The notes beneath the pieces are model-generated. The model had not been told where the DNA came from, made no database searches, and was given only the letters and a program-made list of their open reading frames with translations. DNA of 32,938 nucleotides, taken from Candidatus Bilamarchaeum dharawalense. GTDB lineage: Archaea; Micrarchaeota; Micrarchaeia; Anstonellales; Bilamarchaeaceae. Numbering within the stretch: position 1 is the first letter of the stretch; each line of letters starts with the position of its first letter. Shown in pieces: positions 1-7,491 of this stretch. The position numbers were made by a program, and so were the translations under genes. The DNA lies in NCBI GenBank assembly GCA_902386555.1, contig CABMJJ010000003.1, positions 1 to 32,938 of the forward strand, read 5' to 3'.

Positions 1-134
1 GAGGACCAAAAAAATAGCTGTAAATCTGAAGGACTGTTTAACGAAGTTAAATTGGACCTGCATTCCGCTTTTTACCAAAAAGCGGGCAAAAAGTAGCTAG
101 TTAAGTATTTATACCCAAAAGCAGATGAATTATT
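1..134. other. Upstream intergenic region with hairpin
   Basis: No full gene is seen here. Positions 3-17 read Gly-Pro-Lys-Lys-stop and could be the last codons of a plus-strand gene entering from the left, but this is too short to support. A perfect hairpin lies at 65-85. A TATA-like box (TTTATA, 108-113) lies 22 nt before the ATG at 135 and is the likely promoter of the next gene. Confidence 0.4.
65..85. terminator. Hairpin, possible terminator
   Basis: CCGCTTTTT (65-73) and AAAAAGCGG (77-85) form a perfect 9-bp stem with a 3-nt loop. The T-tract lies on the inner side of the 5' arm, the same plan as the hairpin following the SRP RNA at 14463-14487. A transcription-end role is inferred. 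Confidence 0.45.
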
Positions 135-383
135 ATGTGCCCTGAGAAACAGATGAAAAAAGGAGATGCCACTACCGAAGCAGTAAAAGAGGAGATCTCT
201 TCATCCCTTGGTCCACGTGGCATGTCCATCGACCAAATGATGGGACGACCAGAAATAAAAAAAATCCTGACCAATGCCAAGAATCCAGGAGAAGCACGTT
301 CAAAGGTAACTGCATTTCTTGCAAAACGAGGGCTTCTTAAGGATTCGAAATCCACCACACAAAGTAAAGATCAAAAAAAATAG
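135..383 (+). CDS. Small hypothetical protein, 82 aa
   Basis: I do not recognise this family. The protein is charged and soluble, with a basic, polar C-terminus rich in Lys, Ser, Thr and Gln and no membrane segment or cysteine cluster. The middle (about residues 31-66) reads like a small helical domain ending in KRGLL. The ATG at 135 is preferred because a TATA box (108-113) lies 22 nt upstream, which fits a leaderless mRNA; the ATG at 126 is out of frame and closes within seven codons. It is convergent with the next gene, the two stop codons being 1 nt apart, so no separate terminator fits between them. Confidence 0.6.
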   Translation: MCPEKQMKKGDATTEAVKEEISSSLGPRGMSIDQMMGRPEIKKILTNAKNPGEARSKVTAFLAKRGLLKDSKSTTQSKDQKK

Positions 384-384
384 T

Positions 385-891
385 TCAGTAGGATATTCTG
401 TCGACTTTTTTGAATATTTTTTCAAAATCAATTGCCCCGCCTTCGGCTACACTGGTAACAAATTCTTTTGCTGCAATATTATCAGTGGCAAACATGGAAT
501 TAAAATGCCTCTCCGCTTCCCGATCATTATCAACCAACAAACTGAAAAGGAAGAAAAGTTGTTCTGTCTCTTCACAGGTTCTTATGTTTTCTGTTGATTT
601 GAGAAGTTCAAACCCCTTAGCATATTCACCGAGTTTGTAATAGGCAACACAAGCATGGATTACACACATGATCATGTCTGCTTCGTTTTTTGATAGGTTA
701 AATGCTTTTCTTGCCTCGATGGTGGCTTCAGCAAAATTTCCAAATGCAAGTGCAGATTTGGCAAGAAGAAAATGAGCTATCATGTCATCTGGATATTCGT
801 TAACGTATTGTTTTGCAAAAGTATAGGCCTGCTCATTGGATTGACTCTGAAGATAACAAACCAATTGTTTCTGATAGGCAACCTGTTTCAC
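385..891 (-). CDS. TPR-like helical repeat protein, 168 aa
   Basis: The protein consists of consecutive amphipathic helices with tetratricopeptide-type spacing. Examples are the stretch with AHFLLAKSALAFGNFAEA (about 39-56) and the following helix pair with YYKLGEYAKGFELLK (about 84-98), which carry the small-residue and aromatic pattern of TPR helices A and B. TPR proteins are usually protein-interaction scaffolds; no partner can be read from the sequence. No signal peptide or membrane segment is seen. The start is GTG at 891, preceded by a purine-rich GAGGGGAGTG. A TTTAAA box at 926-931 suggests a short leader of about ten bases. It lies downstream of the helicase gene on the same strand after a 52-bp gap, and may be separately transcribed. 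Confidence 0.65.
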   Translation of the reverse strand: MKQVAYQKQLVCYLQSQSNEQAYTFAKQYVNEYPDDMIAHFLLAKSALAFGNFAEATIEARKAFNLSKNEADMIMCVIHACVAYYKLGEYAKGFELLKSTENIRTCEETEQLFFLFSLLVDNDREAERHFNSMFATDNIAAKEFVTSVAEGGAIDFEKIFKKVDRISY

Positions 892-943
892 TACACTCCC
901 CTCGTAATGAATAGGCTAATACGGTTTTAAATTATAGAGTTAG

Positions 944-2149
944 TTACCACCGTCTATGTCTTCGATCCCTTGGTCTATTCCTTCTACCAGGGGAATTCCC
1001 AGAATTATATCCATAGGTTGGCGTTTCCGATCTTTCCCTGGGTCGATCTGACCGATTGTGGTGACTAGACGGTCGAAATCCACCCCGACTTCCGCCTCTT
1101 CGTTTTTTTGGAAGTGGATCGGTCTCAACAAATGTTATTGCTCTGCCACCTTTACCCATACGTCCGGTTCTACCAATGCGATGGGTGTGCATTTCAGAGC
1201 TCTCTGCCTGGTCATAGTTAATTACATGTGAAATATCTTCCACGTGTAATCCTCTAGCCGCAACATCAGTAGCAATCAGGATTCTGAATTTACCTTCTTG
1301 AAATTCACGCAGTGTTCTTTCTCTTTGTGTTTGACTTTTTCCACCATGCAAATATTTTGCTTCTATCCCATGGCGATTGAGCTTGTGGCAAATTTCTTCC
1401 ACCGCCCATTTGGCAGCCACGAACACAATGGTTCTTGAATTTGGTTCGCTTGTAAGTATTTGTTTAAGTCGATCGAGTTTCTCTGCTCTGGATAATTCAA
1501 TAAATTCCTCATCGATCTTTTGCACTTTACCCACTGGCCCAATTTCAATAATTTCAGGCGATGCGATATAGGCATTGATGATGCGTTTTATCTCTGGTTC
1601 TAGAGTTGCTGAGAAAAGCATGATCTGTCGCTCTGGATTAATCTGTTTTAGTATGCGATCAATATCCGGCTTAAAGCCCATGTCCAGCATTCTATCAGCT
1701 TCATCAAGAACAACACAATTAATTGTGGAGAGATGGATGGTACCACGTTGCACATGGTCCAAAAGACGACCTGGAGTTGCAACAACAATATCATACCCAC
1801 GCCTCAGTGCAGAGATCTGATGGCCCATACCCTGACCACCATAAACAGCAAAAACACTCAAACGATGGTTCTTTGCAATCGATCGGATTTCAGTTGTGAT
1901 CTGCACTGCAAGCTCTCTTGTTGGTGCGAGAATCAAACATTTCTTTGTTCTGTCTTTGGAGATAATTTCTATCAATCCAATGCCAAATGCTGCAGTTTTA
2001 CCTGTACCAGTCTGGCTCCTAACAACCACAGATTCTCCTTGAAGAATGAACGGAATTGTTTTTTCTTGCACTTCTGTTGCATCTATATATCCCATTTCAT
2101 CCAAAGCTAAAACTGTCCTTCTATCTATATTCATTTCACTAAATTTCAT
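944..2149 (-). CDS. DEAD-box ATP-dependent RNA helicase, 401 aa
   Basis: This is a superfamily 2 RNA helicase that unwinds or remodels short RNA duplexes using ATP. The motifs appear in order: Q-motif glutamine near residue 28, motif I SQTGTGKT (45-52), Ia PTRELA (76-81), Ib TPGRL (125-129), motif II DEAD (149-152), motif III SAT (180-182), motif V TDVAARG (293-299) and motif VI HRIGRTGR (322-329). The core is complete. A basic tail (about 349-401) rich in Arg, Gly and Ser resembles the RNA-binding tails of CsdA/RhlE-type helicases and is likely disordered. The ATG at 2149 follows a GGGTGA ribosome binding site at 2159-2164. A role in ribosome assembly or RNA turnover is inference; no neighbour specifies it. 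Confidence 0.95.
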   Translation of the reverse strand: MKFSEMNIDRRTVLALDEMGYIDATEVQEKTIPFILQGESVVVRSQTGTGKTAAFGIGLIEIISKDRTKKCLILAPTRELAVQITTEIRSIAKNHRLSVFAVYGGQGMGHQISALRRGYDIVVATPGRLLDHVQRGTIHLSTINCVVLDEADRMLDMGFKPDIDRILKQINPERQIMLFSATLEPEIKRIINAYIASPEIIEIGPVGKVQKIDEEFIELSRAEKLDRLKQILTSEPNSRTIVFVAAKWAVEEICHKLNRHGIEAKYLHGGKSQTQRERTLREFQEGKFRILIATDVAARGLHVEDISHVINYDQAESSEMHTHRIGRTGRMGKGGRAITFVETDPLPKKRRGGSRGGFRPSSHHNRSDRPRERSETPTYGYNSGNSPGRRNRPRDRRHRRW

Positions 2150-2172
2150 TTTTCATATTCACCCTATAAGAA

Positions 2173-2195
2173 AATCGATTTCGATTATTTTCGAT
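2173..2195. promoter_or_regulatory. TCGATT repeats upstream of helicase gene
   Basis: AATCGA (2173-2178) and TCGATT (2181-2186) form a 6-2-6 inverted repeat, followed by a further TTTTCGAT copy to about 2195. It sits just upstream of the helicase ribosome binding site. It could bind a regulator, but nothing confirms this. Confidence 0.25.
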
Positions 2196-2318
2196 GCTCT
2201 TTTTAGGGAGAATGGATTACAATAATTAAAATCAGAATTTTCTGTTTATTACAACATAATATCGTAGTTCTACTTATTAATACTATTCTTTTTGGTTTGC
2301 TGACTAGGATGGGGAGAA

Positions 2319-2933
2319 TTAAGTCGAAGCTCTGGGAATTTGAGAGGAACGAAGAGTGGAAAGTAATTCTCTGTAAGTTTCAAACCAAACTGTTTCAGAT
2401 TTATAAAATTCCAAAGCTGCACCCACTAGATCAGGATGCCTTAGATCTAAGGAATCGTCACCAAAAAGCACTTCGGGTGAAGTAAAAACTCTGAATCCGT
2501 TGGTAACAAGACTCCTTGAGGTCTGGAAAACACAAATGCTTCTATCGTAGCCCCCAACCACCAGATCAACCAGGTCCAGCTCTTTTAAAATCGATCGAAA
2601 TTCGGATTCTAGAAAAGCATCATGTCCTTTTTTTGACATTATTCTGGCTTTGGATTCAACCCGGTCGGTAATTTCAGGTATGGTTACAAGGAATGCATCA
2701 CTAGAATAAGATTCAACAATAATTATGGGAATGTTGTGTTTGAGTGCAAAATCCAAAAGTCCGCAGAGTCTTTTGATTCCCAGACTAACAGGGCCGAAAT
2801 CATACTTAAATGGCCTTGTATCCGGAGGCCAGTACTGATCCAGCATATCGATGATAACCATACCAAATTTACCTGGAGTGATCTTCCTATCGCTGGGAGA
2901 ACGGGTAGGGATAGGATTGGCCAGTTGTCGCAT
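2319..2933 (-). CDS. Isochorismatase-like cysteine hydrolase, 204 aa
   Basis: The protein has the isochorismatase/nicotinamidase fold. The likely catalytic triad is visible: Asp29 in the first strand (MVIIDML), Lys101 before the DAF element, and Cys134 in VVGGYDRSICVFQTSR. Family members hydrolyse amides or vinyl ethers (nicotinamide, isochorismate, N-carbamoyl compounds), and the substrate here cannot be told. The usual cis-peptide region near the strand before Cys134 reads VVGGYD, an atypical variant. The ATG at 2933 lies 23 nt downstream of a TTTATAAA box (2956-2963), suggesting a leaderless transcript. It is divergent from the marR-like gene, so the 156-bp gap holds two promoters. Confidence 0.85.
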   Translation of the reverse strand: MRQLANPIPTRSPSDRKITPGKFGMVIIDMLDQYWPPDTRPFKYDFGPVSLGIKRLCGLLDFALKHNIPIIIVESYSSDAFLVTIPEITDRVESKARIMSKKGHDAFLESEFRSILKELDLVDLVVGGYDRSICVFQTSRSLVTNGFRVFTSPEVLFGDDSLDLRHPDLVGAALEFYKSETVWFETYRELLSTLRSSQIPRAST

Positions 2934-3061
2934 GATAATTCATTGCCTAAGAAAATTTATAAAGTGATTGATTATTGTATTTTATGTTATTAACAAAACC
3001 CTATTCCCTTATGAACAGGAAGAGGATGCCATTAGATCATAAAATACCAATCAATTATAAA

Positions 3062-3080
3062 TAGTTCATAATATGAACTA
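3062..3080. promoter_or_regulatory. Palindromic operator over the marR promoter
   Basis: TAGTTCAT (3062-3069) and ATGAACTA (3073-3080) are perfect inverted repeats around a 3-nt centre. The site overlaps the end of the TATA box ATTATAAATA (3054-3063) and covers the region just before the predicted start of transcription. This is where an autorepressing MarR dimer would be expected to bind. An isolated half-site-like ATGAAC occurs at 3011-3016. Confidence 0.7.
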
Positions 3081-3089
3081 ATTAATTAT

Positions 3090-3542
3090 GTGATCAGAAT
3101 GGAGAATAGATCGGAAAAAATAGAAAACAGCCTGGTGTATCTGATAAGAGTATTCCAGATAATGCGGGACAGAGCATGTAAATTTGGAGTCAGATCCCCT
3201 CTTATGGATCCGAGCTATGTGATATTGTCTTTTTTGATCAAAGAGGAATTGCCCATATCAGAAATAGGAAAAAGACTCCAGCGCTCGAAACCCAATATGA
3301 CAGCCATAATAAATAGACTGATAAAAGAGGGTACAGTCCAGAAACTAACTGATAAAAATGATCGAAGAATTACCCGTGTAATTATTACTCAAAAAGGAAG
3401 GGAGTATATTGAGAATAGGAAAAGAACAGTTAGAAAGAGTGTGAGAGAGAATTTGGAAACCCTCAGCAATGAGGATTTGGATATATTACATAAATCTCTA
3501 GAGAACGTGAACAGAATTGCATCAAAGATAAATGGCGATTAA
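3090..3542 (+). CDS. MarR-family transcriptional regulator, 150 aa
   Basis: The protein is a winged-helix MarR regulator. The recognition-helix region reads ISEIGKRLQRSKPNMTAIINRLIKEG (about 56-81), followed by the family's wing motif DKNDRRITRVIITQKG (about 88-103); flanking N- and C-terminal helices supply the dimer interface. MarR proteins bind palindromic operators and are usually released by small hydrophobic or phenolic ligands. It heads a three-gene operon with the two efflux genes, and its stop overlaps the next gene's first possible start. GTG at 3090 fits a leaderless start about 27 nt after the TATA box; ATG at 3099 is the alternative. Autorepression through the palindrome at 3062-3080 is the likely regulation. 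Confidence 0.9.
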   Translation: MIRMENRSEKIENSLVYLIRVFQIMRDRACKFGVRSPLMDPSYVILSFLIKEELPISEIGKRLQRSKPNMTAIINRLIKEGTVQKLTDKNDRRITRVIITQKGREYIENRKRTVRKSVRENLETLSNEDLDILHKSLENVNRIASKINGD

Positions 3543-3543
3543 T

Positions 3544-4218
3544 ATGACCAAGGAAACGGAAGTTCAAAAACCAGAGCATGGCGAAGGAAAAAAACATATT
3601 ATCCATCGTGTAAGGGGGCACCCGCTATTTTTGGATGTGCTTTTTATTATTGCACTGGCCTCGGCGGCTTTTGGATTTTTGTACTGGCAGGACATACAGG
3701 GTAAGGTTTACATTGAAAAGGCTGAGATAACTGCACCAATAATATCAATTGGGCCTGCAACACCAGGTGTACTGGAAAAATTCTATGTCTCGGAAGGGGA
3801 TATGGTATCCAAAAGCCAGGTTCTTGCAGAGGTGGGTGGCAAAAAATTAACAGCCGAGACCAGTGGTATTATTATAGGAATAAAAAACACCCCGGGCCAG
3901 ATTGTAACTAGTCAGGATCCGGTCGTAAAAATGATCAACCCACAGGAAATGAGAGTGATCGGAAGACTGCAGGAGGACAAAGGACTGAAGGACATAGTAC
4001 CTGGTCAAAAAGTTATGTTTATGGTAGATGCATTTCCTCAAAAAGAATATCACGGAGTGGTTGATTCAGTTGGAATGACAGCCAGACAATCAGATATTGT
4101 ATTCAGCATTTCAGATAAGAGGGAGGAGCGAGAATTTGAAGTCCGAGTTCTTTTTGATACTAAAGCCTATCCTGAATTGAAAAATGGTATGTCTGCAAAA
4201 ATGTGGGTTTACAAGTGA
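3544..4218 (+). CDS. EmrA/HlyD-like membrane fusion protein lacking the coiled-coil hairpin
   Basis: A basic N-terminus is followed by one membrane segment (roughly residues 27-48, FLDVLFIIALASAAFGFLYW) and an outer domain. The two lipoyl half-motifs PGVLEKFYVSEGDMVSKSQV and TSGIIIGIKNTPGQIVTSQD lie almost side by side, about ten residues apart. In bacterial EmrA and HlyD a long alpha-helical hairpin separates them to reach TolC. A beta-barrel segment with VPGQKVMFMVDAFPQKEYHG follows. The absence of the hairpin suits a cell without a bacterial outer membrane. About 225 aa, far shorter than EmrA (about 390). ATG at 3544 follows the marR stop; an in-frame ATG at 3532 would overlap it. It is probably a partner of the following MFS pump. 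Confidence 0.82.
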   Translation: MTKETEVQKPEHGEGKKHIIHRVRGHPLFLDVLFIIALASAAFGFLYWQDIQGKVYIEKAEITAPIISIGPATPGVLEKFYVSEGDMVSKSQVLAEVGGKKLTAETSGIIIGIKNTPGQIVTSQDPVVKMINPQEMRVIGRLQEDKGLKDIVPGQKVMFMVDAFPQKEYHGVVDSVGMTARQSDIVFSISDKREEREFEVRVLFDTKAYPELKNGMSAKMWVYK

Positions 4219-4222
4219 TTAA

Positions 4223-5695
4223 TTGGAAAAGGACATTCGATGGCTGGTACTACTTACTGTAATAGTAGGTACCTTTTTGGGAAGACTTGATCAAACCATA
4301 GTCAATCTTGCCCTGCCAAGAATAATTGATGAATTTTCCATCACAGTAACCCAGGCCGGATGGATTGCAACAGCTTATATACTGGCCAATGCTGTTTTTG
4401 TACCCATTTGGGGGAAATTGGGAGACACCATAGGAAGAAAAAAGGTTTACCTCTGGGGATTTGGTATTTTTATTTTTGGCTCGGTTCTTGCCGGCCTATC
4501 CTGGGATCTTAGTTCCATGATTGTTTTTAGGATAATCCAGGCAATTGCCAGTTCAGCAGACTATCCAACAGCCATGGCAATTATAGCAGTTACTTTTAGA
4601 GAGGGAAAGGAGAGAGCCCAGGCACTTGGTCTCTGGTCAACTGCCTTTGCAGCATCAGCAGTTTTTGGACCATTAATAGGTGGGCCGCTCATTGACACCT
4701 TTGGCTGGCGTTCGGTTTTCCTCATAAATTTGCCAGTTGGAATAGTAGGGATAATAATGGCAGTGATGTTTGTCAAGGAATCAACATCAGAAAAGAAAAC
4801 TGTGAAATTTGATTGGTTGGGTGCCCTGACATTGGGTATCACGCTATGTGCTCTTGTTTTGGTACTGGACAAAGGAATGGAGTGGGGCTGGCTTTCAATT
4901 GAAAGCGTACTTTGCTATGCAACCATTGTTGGATTCGGGTATATCTTCTACCAAATTGATTCCAAACATCCTGAACCGATTGTTGATTTCAAATTTTTCA
5001 AGATAGGTGCCTTTACTAATACCCTGATCAACAATTTCATTGTATTCATGGGAATGATGGGTAGTTTGTTTTTGCTCCCTGTTTTTGTCCAGACCTTTTT
5101 AGGCTATGATGCCACCCAAACCGGGTTTATATTCATGCCCATGGCATTTGGAATGATTCTGGCCGCACCACTTGGTGCCAGTCTAGTTGGTAAGGTCCAA
5201 CCAAAATATGTAATTGCTGCCAGCACACTGGTTGCTGCAATTGGATTGTTCATGTTCACCGGATTGGATCCTCGATCTGGACCGATGGATTTGGTAATAC
5301 CAGTACTGATAATGTCATTTGGAATGGGATTTGGTATGTCCCAGAGAACCAGTATTATCGCCTGGGCAGTTCCAGAACAGGAGATAGGGGTTGCATCATC
5401 AGTTCTGGCATTGGCAAGAAACATTGCAGGCGCATTTGGAATTGCTCTTTTTGCAACCATACTGAATAACGCAGTTGAGAACAATGTTCTCAATATTGCA
5501 AGCAATAGCATAATCAATACCAACAATCCGCTTATTCTTCAGCAGGTGGTACCGCTTATGATACTTAAGGCTCAAATCAGTGCCTATCCAACGGTATTTA
5601 TCCTATCAACGGCAATTGTTTTGATTGGCGCAGTTCTGGCACTCGGAATAAATGTGAAGGAGAAAAAAAGTGGTGCTGAAGTTTTTGTTGAATAA
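4223..5695 (+). CDS. MFS multidrug efflux transporter, DHA2/EmrB type, 490 aa
   Basis: This is a polytopic proton-coupled exporter of the 14-helix DHA2 family (EmrB/QacA). It starts with LLTVIVGTFLGRLDQTIVNLALP, the DHA2 helix-1 signature. The loop 2-3 motif A reads GKLGDTIGRKK, and helix 5 carries the antiporter motif C pattern GPLIGGPLIDTFGWRSVFLINLPVG. The length fits 14 transmembrane helices. The start is TTG at 4223, four bases after the membrane fusion protein stop; no in-frame ATG lies nearby. With the two upstream genes it forms a regulator-adaptor-pump operon. Substrates are probably hydrophobic toxic compounds, by analogy with EmrAB. Confidence 0.93.
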   Translation: MEKDIRWLVLLTVIVGTFLGRLDQTIVNLALPRIIDEFSITVTQAGWIATAYILANAVFVPIWGKLGDTIGRKKVYLWGFGIFIFGSVLAGLSWDLSSMIVFRIIQAIASSADYPTAMAIIAVTFREGKERAQALGLWSTAFAASAVFGPLIGGPLIDTFGWRSVFLINLPVGIVGIIMAVMFVKESTSEKKTVKFDWLGALTLGITLCALVLVLDKGMEWGWLSIESVLCYATIVGFGYIFYQIDSKHPEPIVDFKFFKIGAFTNTLINNFIVFMGMMGSLFLLPVFVQTFLGYDATQTGFIFMPMAFGMILAAPLGASLVGKVQPKYVIAASTLVAAIGLFMFTGLDPRSGPMDLVIPVLIMSFGMGFGMSQRTSIIAWAVPEQEIGVASSVLALARNIAGAFGIALFATILNNAVENNVLNIASNSIINTNNPLILQQVVPLMILKAQISAYPTVFILSTAIVLIGAVLALGINVKEKKSGAEVFVE

Positions 5696-5738
5696 CTGTT
5701 AGATAGAAATTAAAACCAGCGTAGCGTAATTTTTACGA

Positions 5739-6041
5739 ATGTCACTGTATTTGAAAGTTCACGAGAATAAAGAGGGCCGGGTAATTGCCGTATGTGACGG
5801 TGATCTGATTGGTAAGGTGCTTACGGACGGAAATGCCCATATGGACCTGGACAGATATCGTGGTTTTTATGTGGGAAAAGAAGTGGAAGACGGGGAAGTG
5901 AAAAAAGAATTGACAACTTTCTCGTCGATAAATATGGTTGGCAAGCATGCAGTAGGGATTGCACTTGAAATGGGTCTTGCAAACAAGCAAGACGTTATGT
6001 ATATAAAGAATATACCTTATATTCAAATTTATAAGATATGA
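5739..6041 (+). CDS. DUF424 family protein, 100 aa
   Basis: This small archaeal protein matches the DUF424 pattern: an N-terminal strand LKVHENKEGRVIAVCDGDLIGKVL, a middle segment with DRYRGFYVG, and the conserved closing block INMVGKHAVGIALEMGLANKQDVMYIKNIPYIQIYKI. The family is almost confined to archaea and its function is unknown. ATG at 5739 lies 24 nt after an ATTAAAA box (5709-5715), fitting a leaderless start. A short inverted repeat CGTAA/TTACG sits between the two. It is followed after 12 bp or less by the ACT-domain gene, so the two are probably co-transcribed. It may act near translation, but that is only suspicion. Confidence 0.8.
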   Translation: MSLYLKVHENKEGRVIAVCDGDLIGKVLTDGNAHMDLDRYRGFYVGKEVEDGEVKKELTTFSSINMVGKHAVGIALEMGLANKQDVMYIKNIPYIQIYKI

Positions 6042-6053
6042 GAGGTGTGGGTT

Positions 6054-6461
6054 TTGAGAAATGTCACAATTGTTGCTGATGATAAAGTCGGTCTTTTGGC
6101 CGATATATCTTATATACTAGCAAAATCAAAGATAAACATAGATAGCATTAGCGTAGAGGTTATATCAGCAAAAGCAATAATTACCATTGGCCTGTCAGAC
6201 GGAGTTAGAGGCAAACAGGTAATAGAGGCAGCGGGCTACAGAGTAGAAAATCCAGAAGCCATTGTAATAAAATTCCAAGAAAAAGCAGGCGAGTTAAACA
6301 AAATTACAACCATGCTCAAGAAAGAGGGTGTTGATGTGAAAGGTGTGAATATTCTTACCAAGGATAACACAACTTCCATTGCTGCTCTTACAGTAGATAA
6401 ACACAAGAGGGCAACAGCAGTGCTCAAACAATATCTGATAATCAATGAATCAGAATACTAA
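6054..6461 (+). CDS. Double ACT-domain protein, about 135 aa
   Basis: Two ACT domains are in tandem. The first (about 1-60) begins RNVTIVADDKVGLLADISYILAKSKINIDSISV, and the second (about 70-135) carries FQEKAGELNKITTMLKKEGVDVKGVNILTK. Both show the glycine-containing turn between strand 1 and helix 1 that forms the amino-acid binding edge. Stand-alone ACT proteins are usually small-molecule (amino acid) sensors or regulatory subunits; no catalytic domain is attached. The TTG at 6054 is favoured because GAGGTG (6043-6048) lies at ribosome-binding distance. GTG at 6045 would place that motif inside the gene and gives 138 aa. Its end overlaps the convergent NFACT gene by 12 bp. Confidence 0.8.
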   Translation: MRNVTIVADDKVGLLADISYILAKSKINIDSISVEVISAKAIITIGLSDGVRGKQVIEAAGYRVENPEAIVIKFQEKAGELNKITTMLKKEGVDVKGVNILTKDNTTSIAALTVDKHKRATAVLKQYLIINESEY

Positions 6462-7439
6462 TTCTAGAGATTTTTCTTTTTTATCTAGTTTAAATTTTGC
6501 CAATTCATCAAATTTTCCAGCTTTGGCAAGTTGAAGTAGTGCATCTATTTTTGCGTAATTAGCATAGACAAGATCGCCCTGGGTTTTGAATTCTTTTTCT
6601 TCCTCCATAAGTATCTGAAGGCGTTCCTGTTGTTTTTCAAGTCTGGAGAGGAGTTTTTCGAGTTTTGGATTTGGTTTTTCAACTTTAGAGAAGTATTCAT
6701 CTGCAGCTTCACCTAGTGATTTGAATTTTTGCACTGTGAATTTTGAATATTTGGAGAATAATGCAAGACCAAAATCAATGACTTTTTGATTTTCATAGAA
6801 AACCACTGGTTGGACTTCGGATTTTATTTTTACAAGTTCCTGTTCCAGTTTCTTTCTTTCACTTTCGCTCAAAGAACTTCCTGGCTTTTTCTCTTCTATT
6901 TTTGATCGGATCAGCGCTTCCGCAACATAATCTTTTCCAAGAGGCAACTTCATCAATGAAACGATCACATATTTATCAGTAAGTTCTAGTTTTTCAGCTG
7001 GAACATTTTTGGGTGGTGAATAGGGTTGATTGGGTTTTATTTCACGCCCAGTCCAGGATTCGTATTTGGTTGCCACAACGGTTACTCCGTCTTTAACAAG
7101 AATGGCGTTTCCATCGCCAAACATTTCAAAAACCAGCTGAGCGGTGTCAAAATCAAACAGGATTATTCTATCACGATTTACTTGCCTAATTTCCCTGAGC
7201 TTGGCATTGTCCAACTCCTTGGCAACCTTTTCAACAAATTTATCAGTTTGTTCAGTTGGTTCGATATATTTCGTGAGGTGGATTCTTACCCCAAGCTCGC
7301 ACAGAATTTCTAAATTTGCAATTTTTATTCTGTAAATTCCGTCGCTAATTTTTCTAATGCGATCGAAATGCTTACCAGTAACCAGTGGAGCAAGTTCAGC
7401 AACTAAAAAAGAGTATTCAAGATTGGTCATATTGCGCAT
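6450..7439 (-). CDS. NFACT (RqcH/Tae2-like) protein lacking the C-terminal NFACT-R domain, 329 aa
   Basis: NFACT proteins bind 60S/50S subunits carrying stalled peptidyl-tRNA and, in bacteria and eukaryotes, add C-terminal tails using charged tRNA. The NFACT-N domain is clear (about 1-150), including the conserved Asp-Arg pair at 90-91 (NRDRII) that corresponds to the DR motif of RqcH. A helix-hairpin-helix stretch follows (about 155-215), then a coiled coil (about 255-300, LEKLLSRLEKQQERLQILMEE). The protein then ends with a Lys-rich tail, whereas full-length members are about 550-680 aa with an NFACT-R RNA-binding domain. No NFACT-R gene is seen in this window. ATG at 7439 lies 24 nt from a TTTAAA box shared with the divergent RPA gene, so the mRNA is probably leaderless. 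Confidence 0.85.
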   Translation of the reverse strand: MRNMTNLEYSFLVAELAPLVTGKHFDRIRKISDGIYRIKIANLEILCELGVRIHLTKYIEPTEQTDKFVEKVAKELDNAKLREIRQVNRDRIILFDFDTAQLVFEMFGDGNAILVKDGVTVVATKYESWTGREIKPNQPYSPPKNVPAEKLELTDKYVIVSLMKLPLGKDYVAEALIRSKIEEKKPGSSLSESERKKLEQELVKIKSEVQPVVFYENQKVIDFGLALFSKYSKFTVQKFKSLGEAADEYFSKVEKPNPKLEKLLSRLEKQQERLQILMEEEKEFKTQGDLVYANYAKIDALLQLAKAGKFDELAKFKLDKKEKSLELVF

Positions 7440-7462
7440 GAGAAAAAATTAGTAGCCACATG

Positions 7463-7468
7463 TTTAAA
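7463..7468. promoter_or_regulatory. Shared palindromic TATA box of divergent promoters
   Basis: TTTAAA lies alone in the 52-bp gap between the NFACT and RPA-like genes. It is exactly 24 nt from the ATG at 7492 on the plus strand and 24 nt from the ATG at 7439 on the minus strand. As the core is self-complementary, one TBP site may serve both leaderless transcripts. Confidence 0.65.
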
Positions 7469-7491
7469 TCGCTTCCTTGAGAATACCGCTT

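Noticed and set aside
940-1131. Second minus-strand frame within the end of the helicase gene, possible frameshift
   Set aside because: The helicase frame stays open to a basic tail normal for the family; all motifs are in one frame, so no frameshift is needed.
5104-5526. Minus-strand frame of 140 codons opposite the MFS transporter
   Set aside because: It is the complement of hydrophobic transmembrane codons, with no promoter or ribosome site and no family match.
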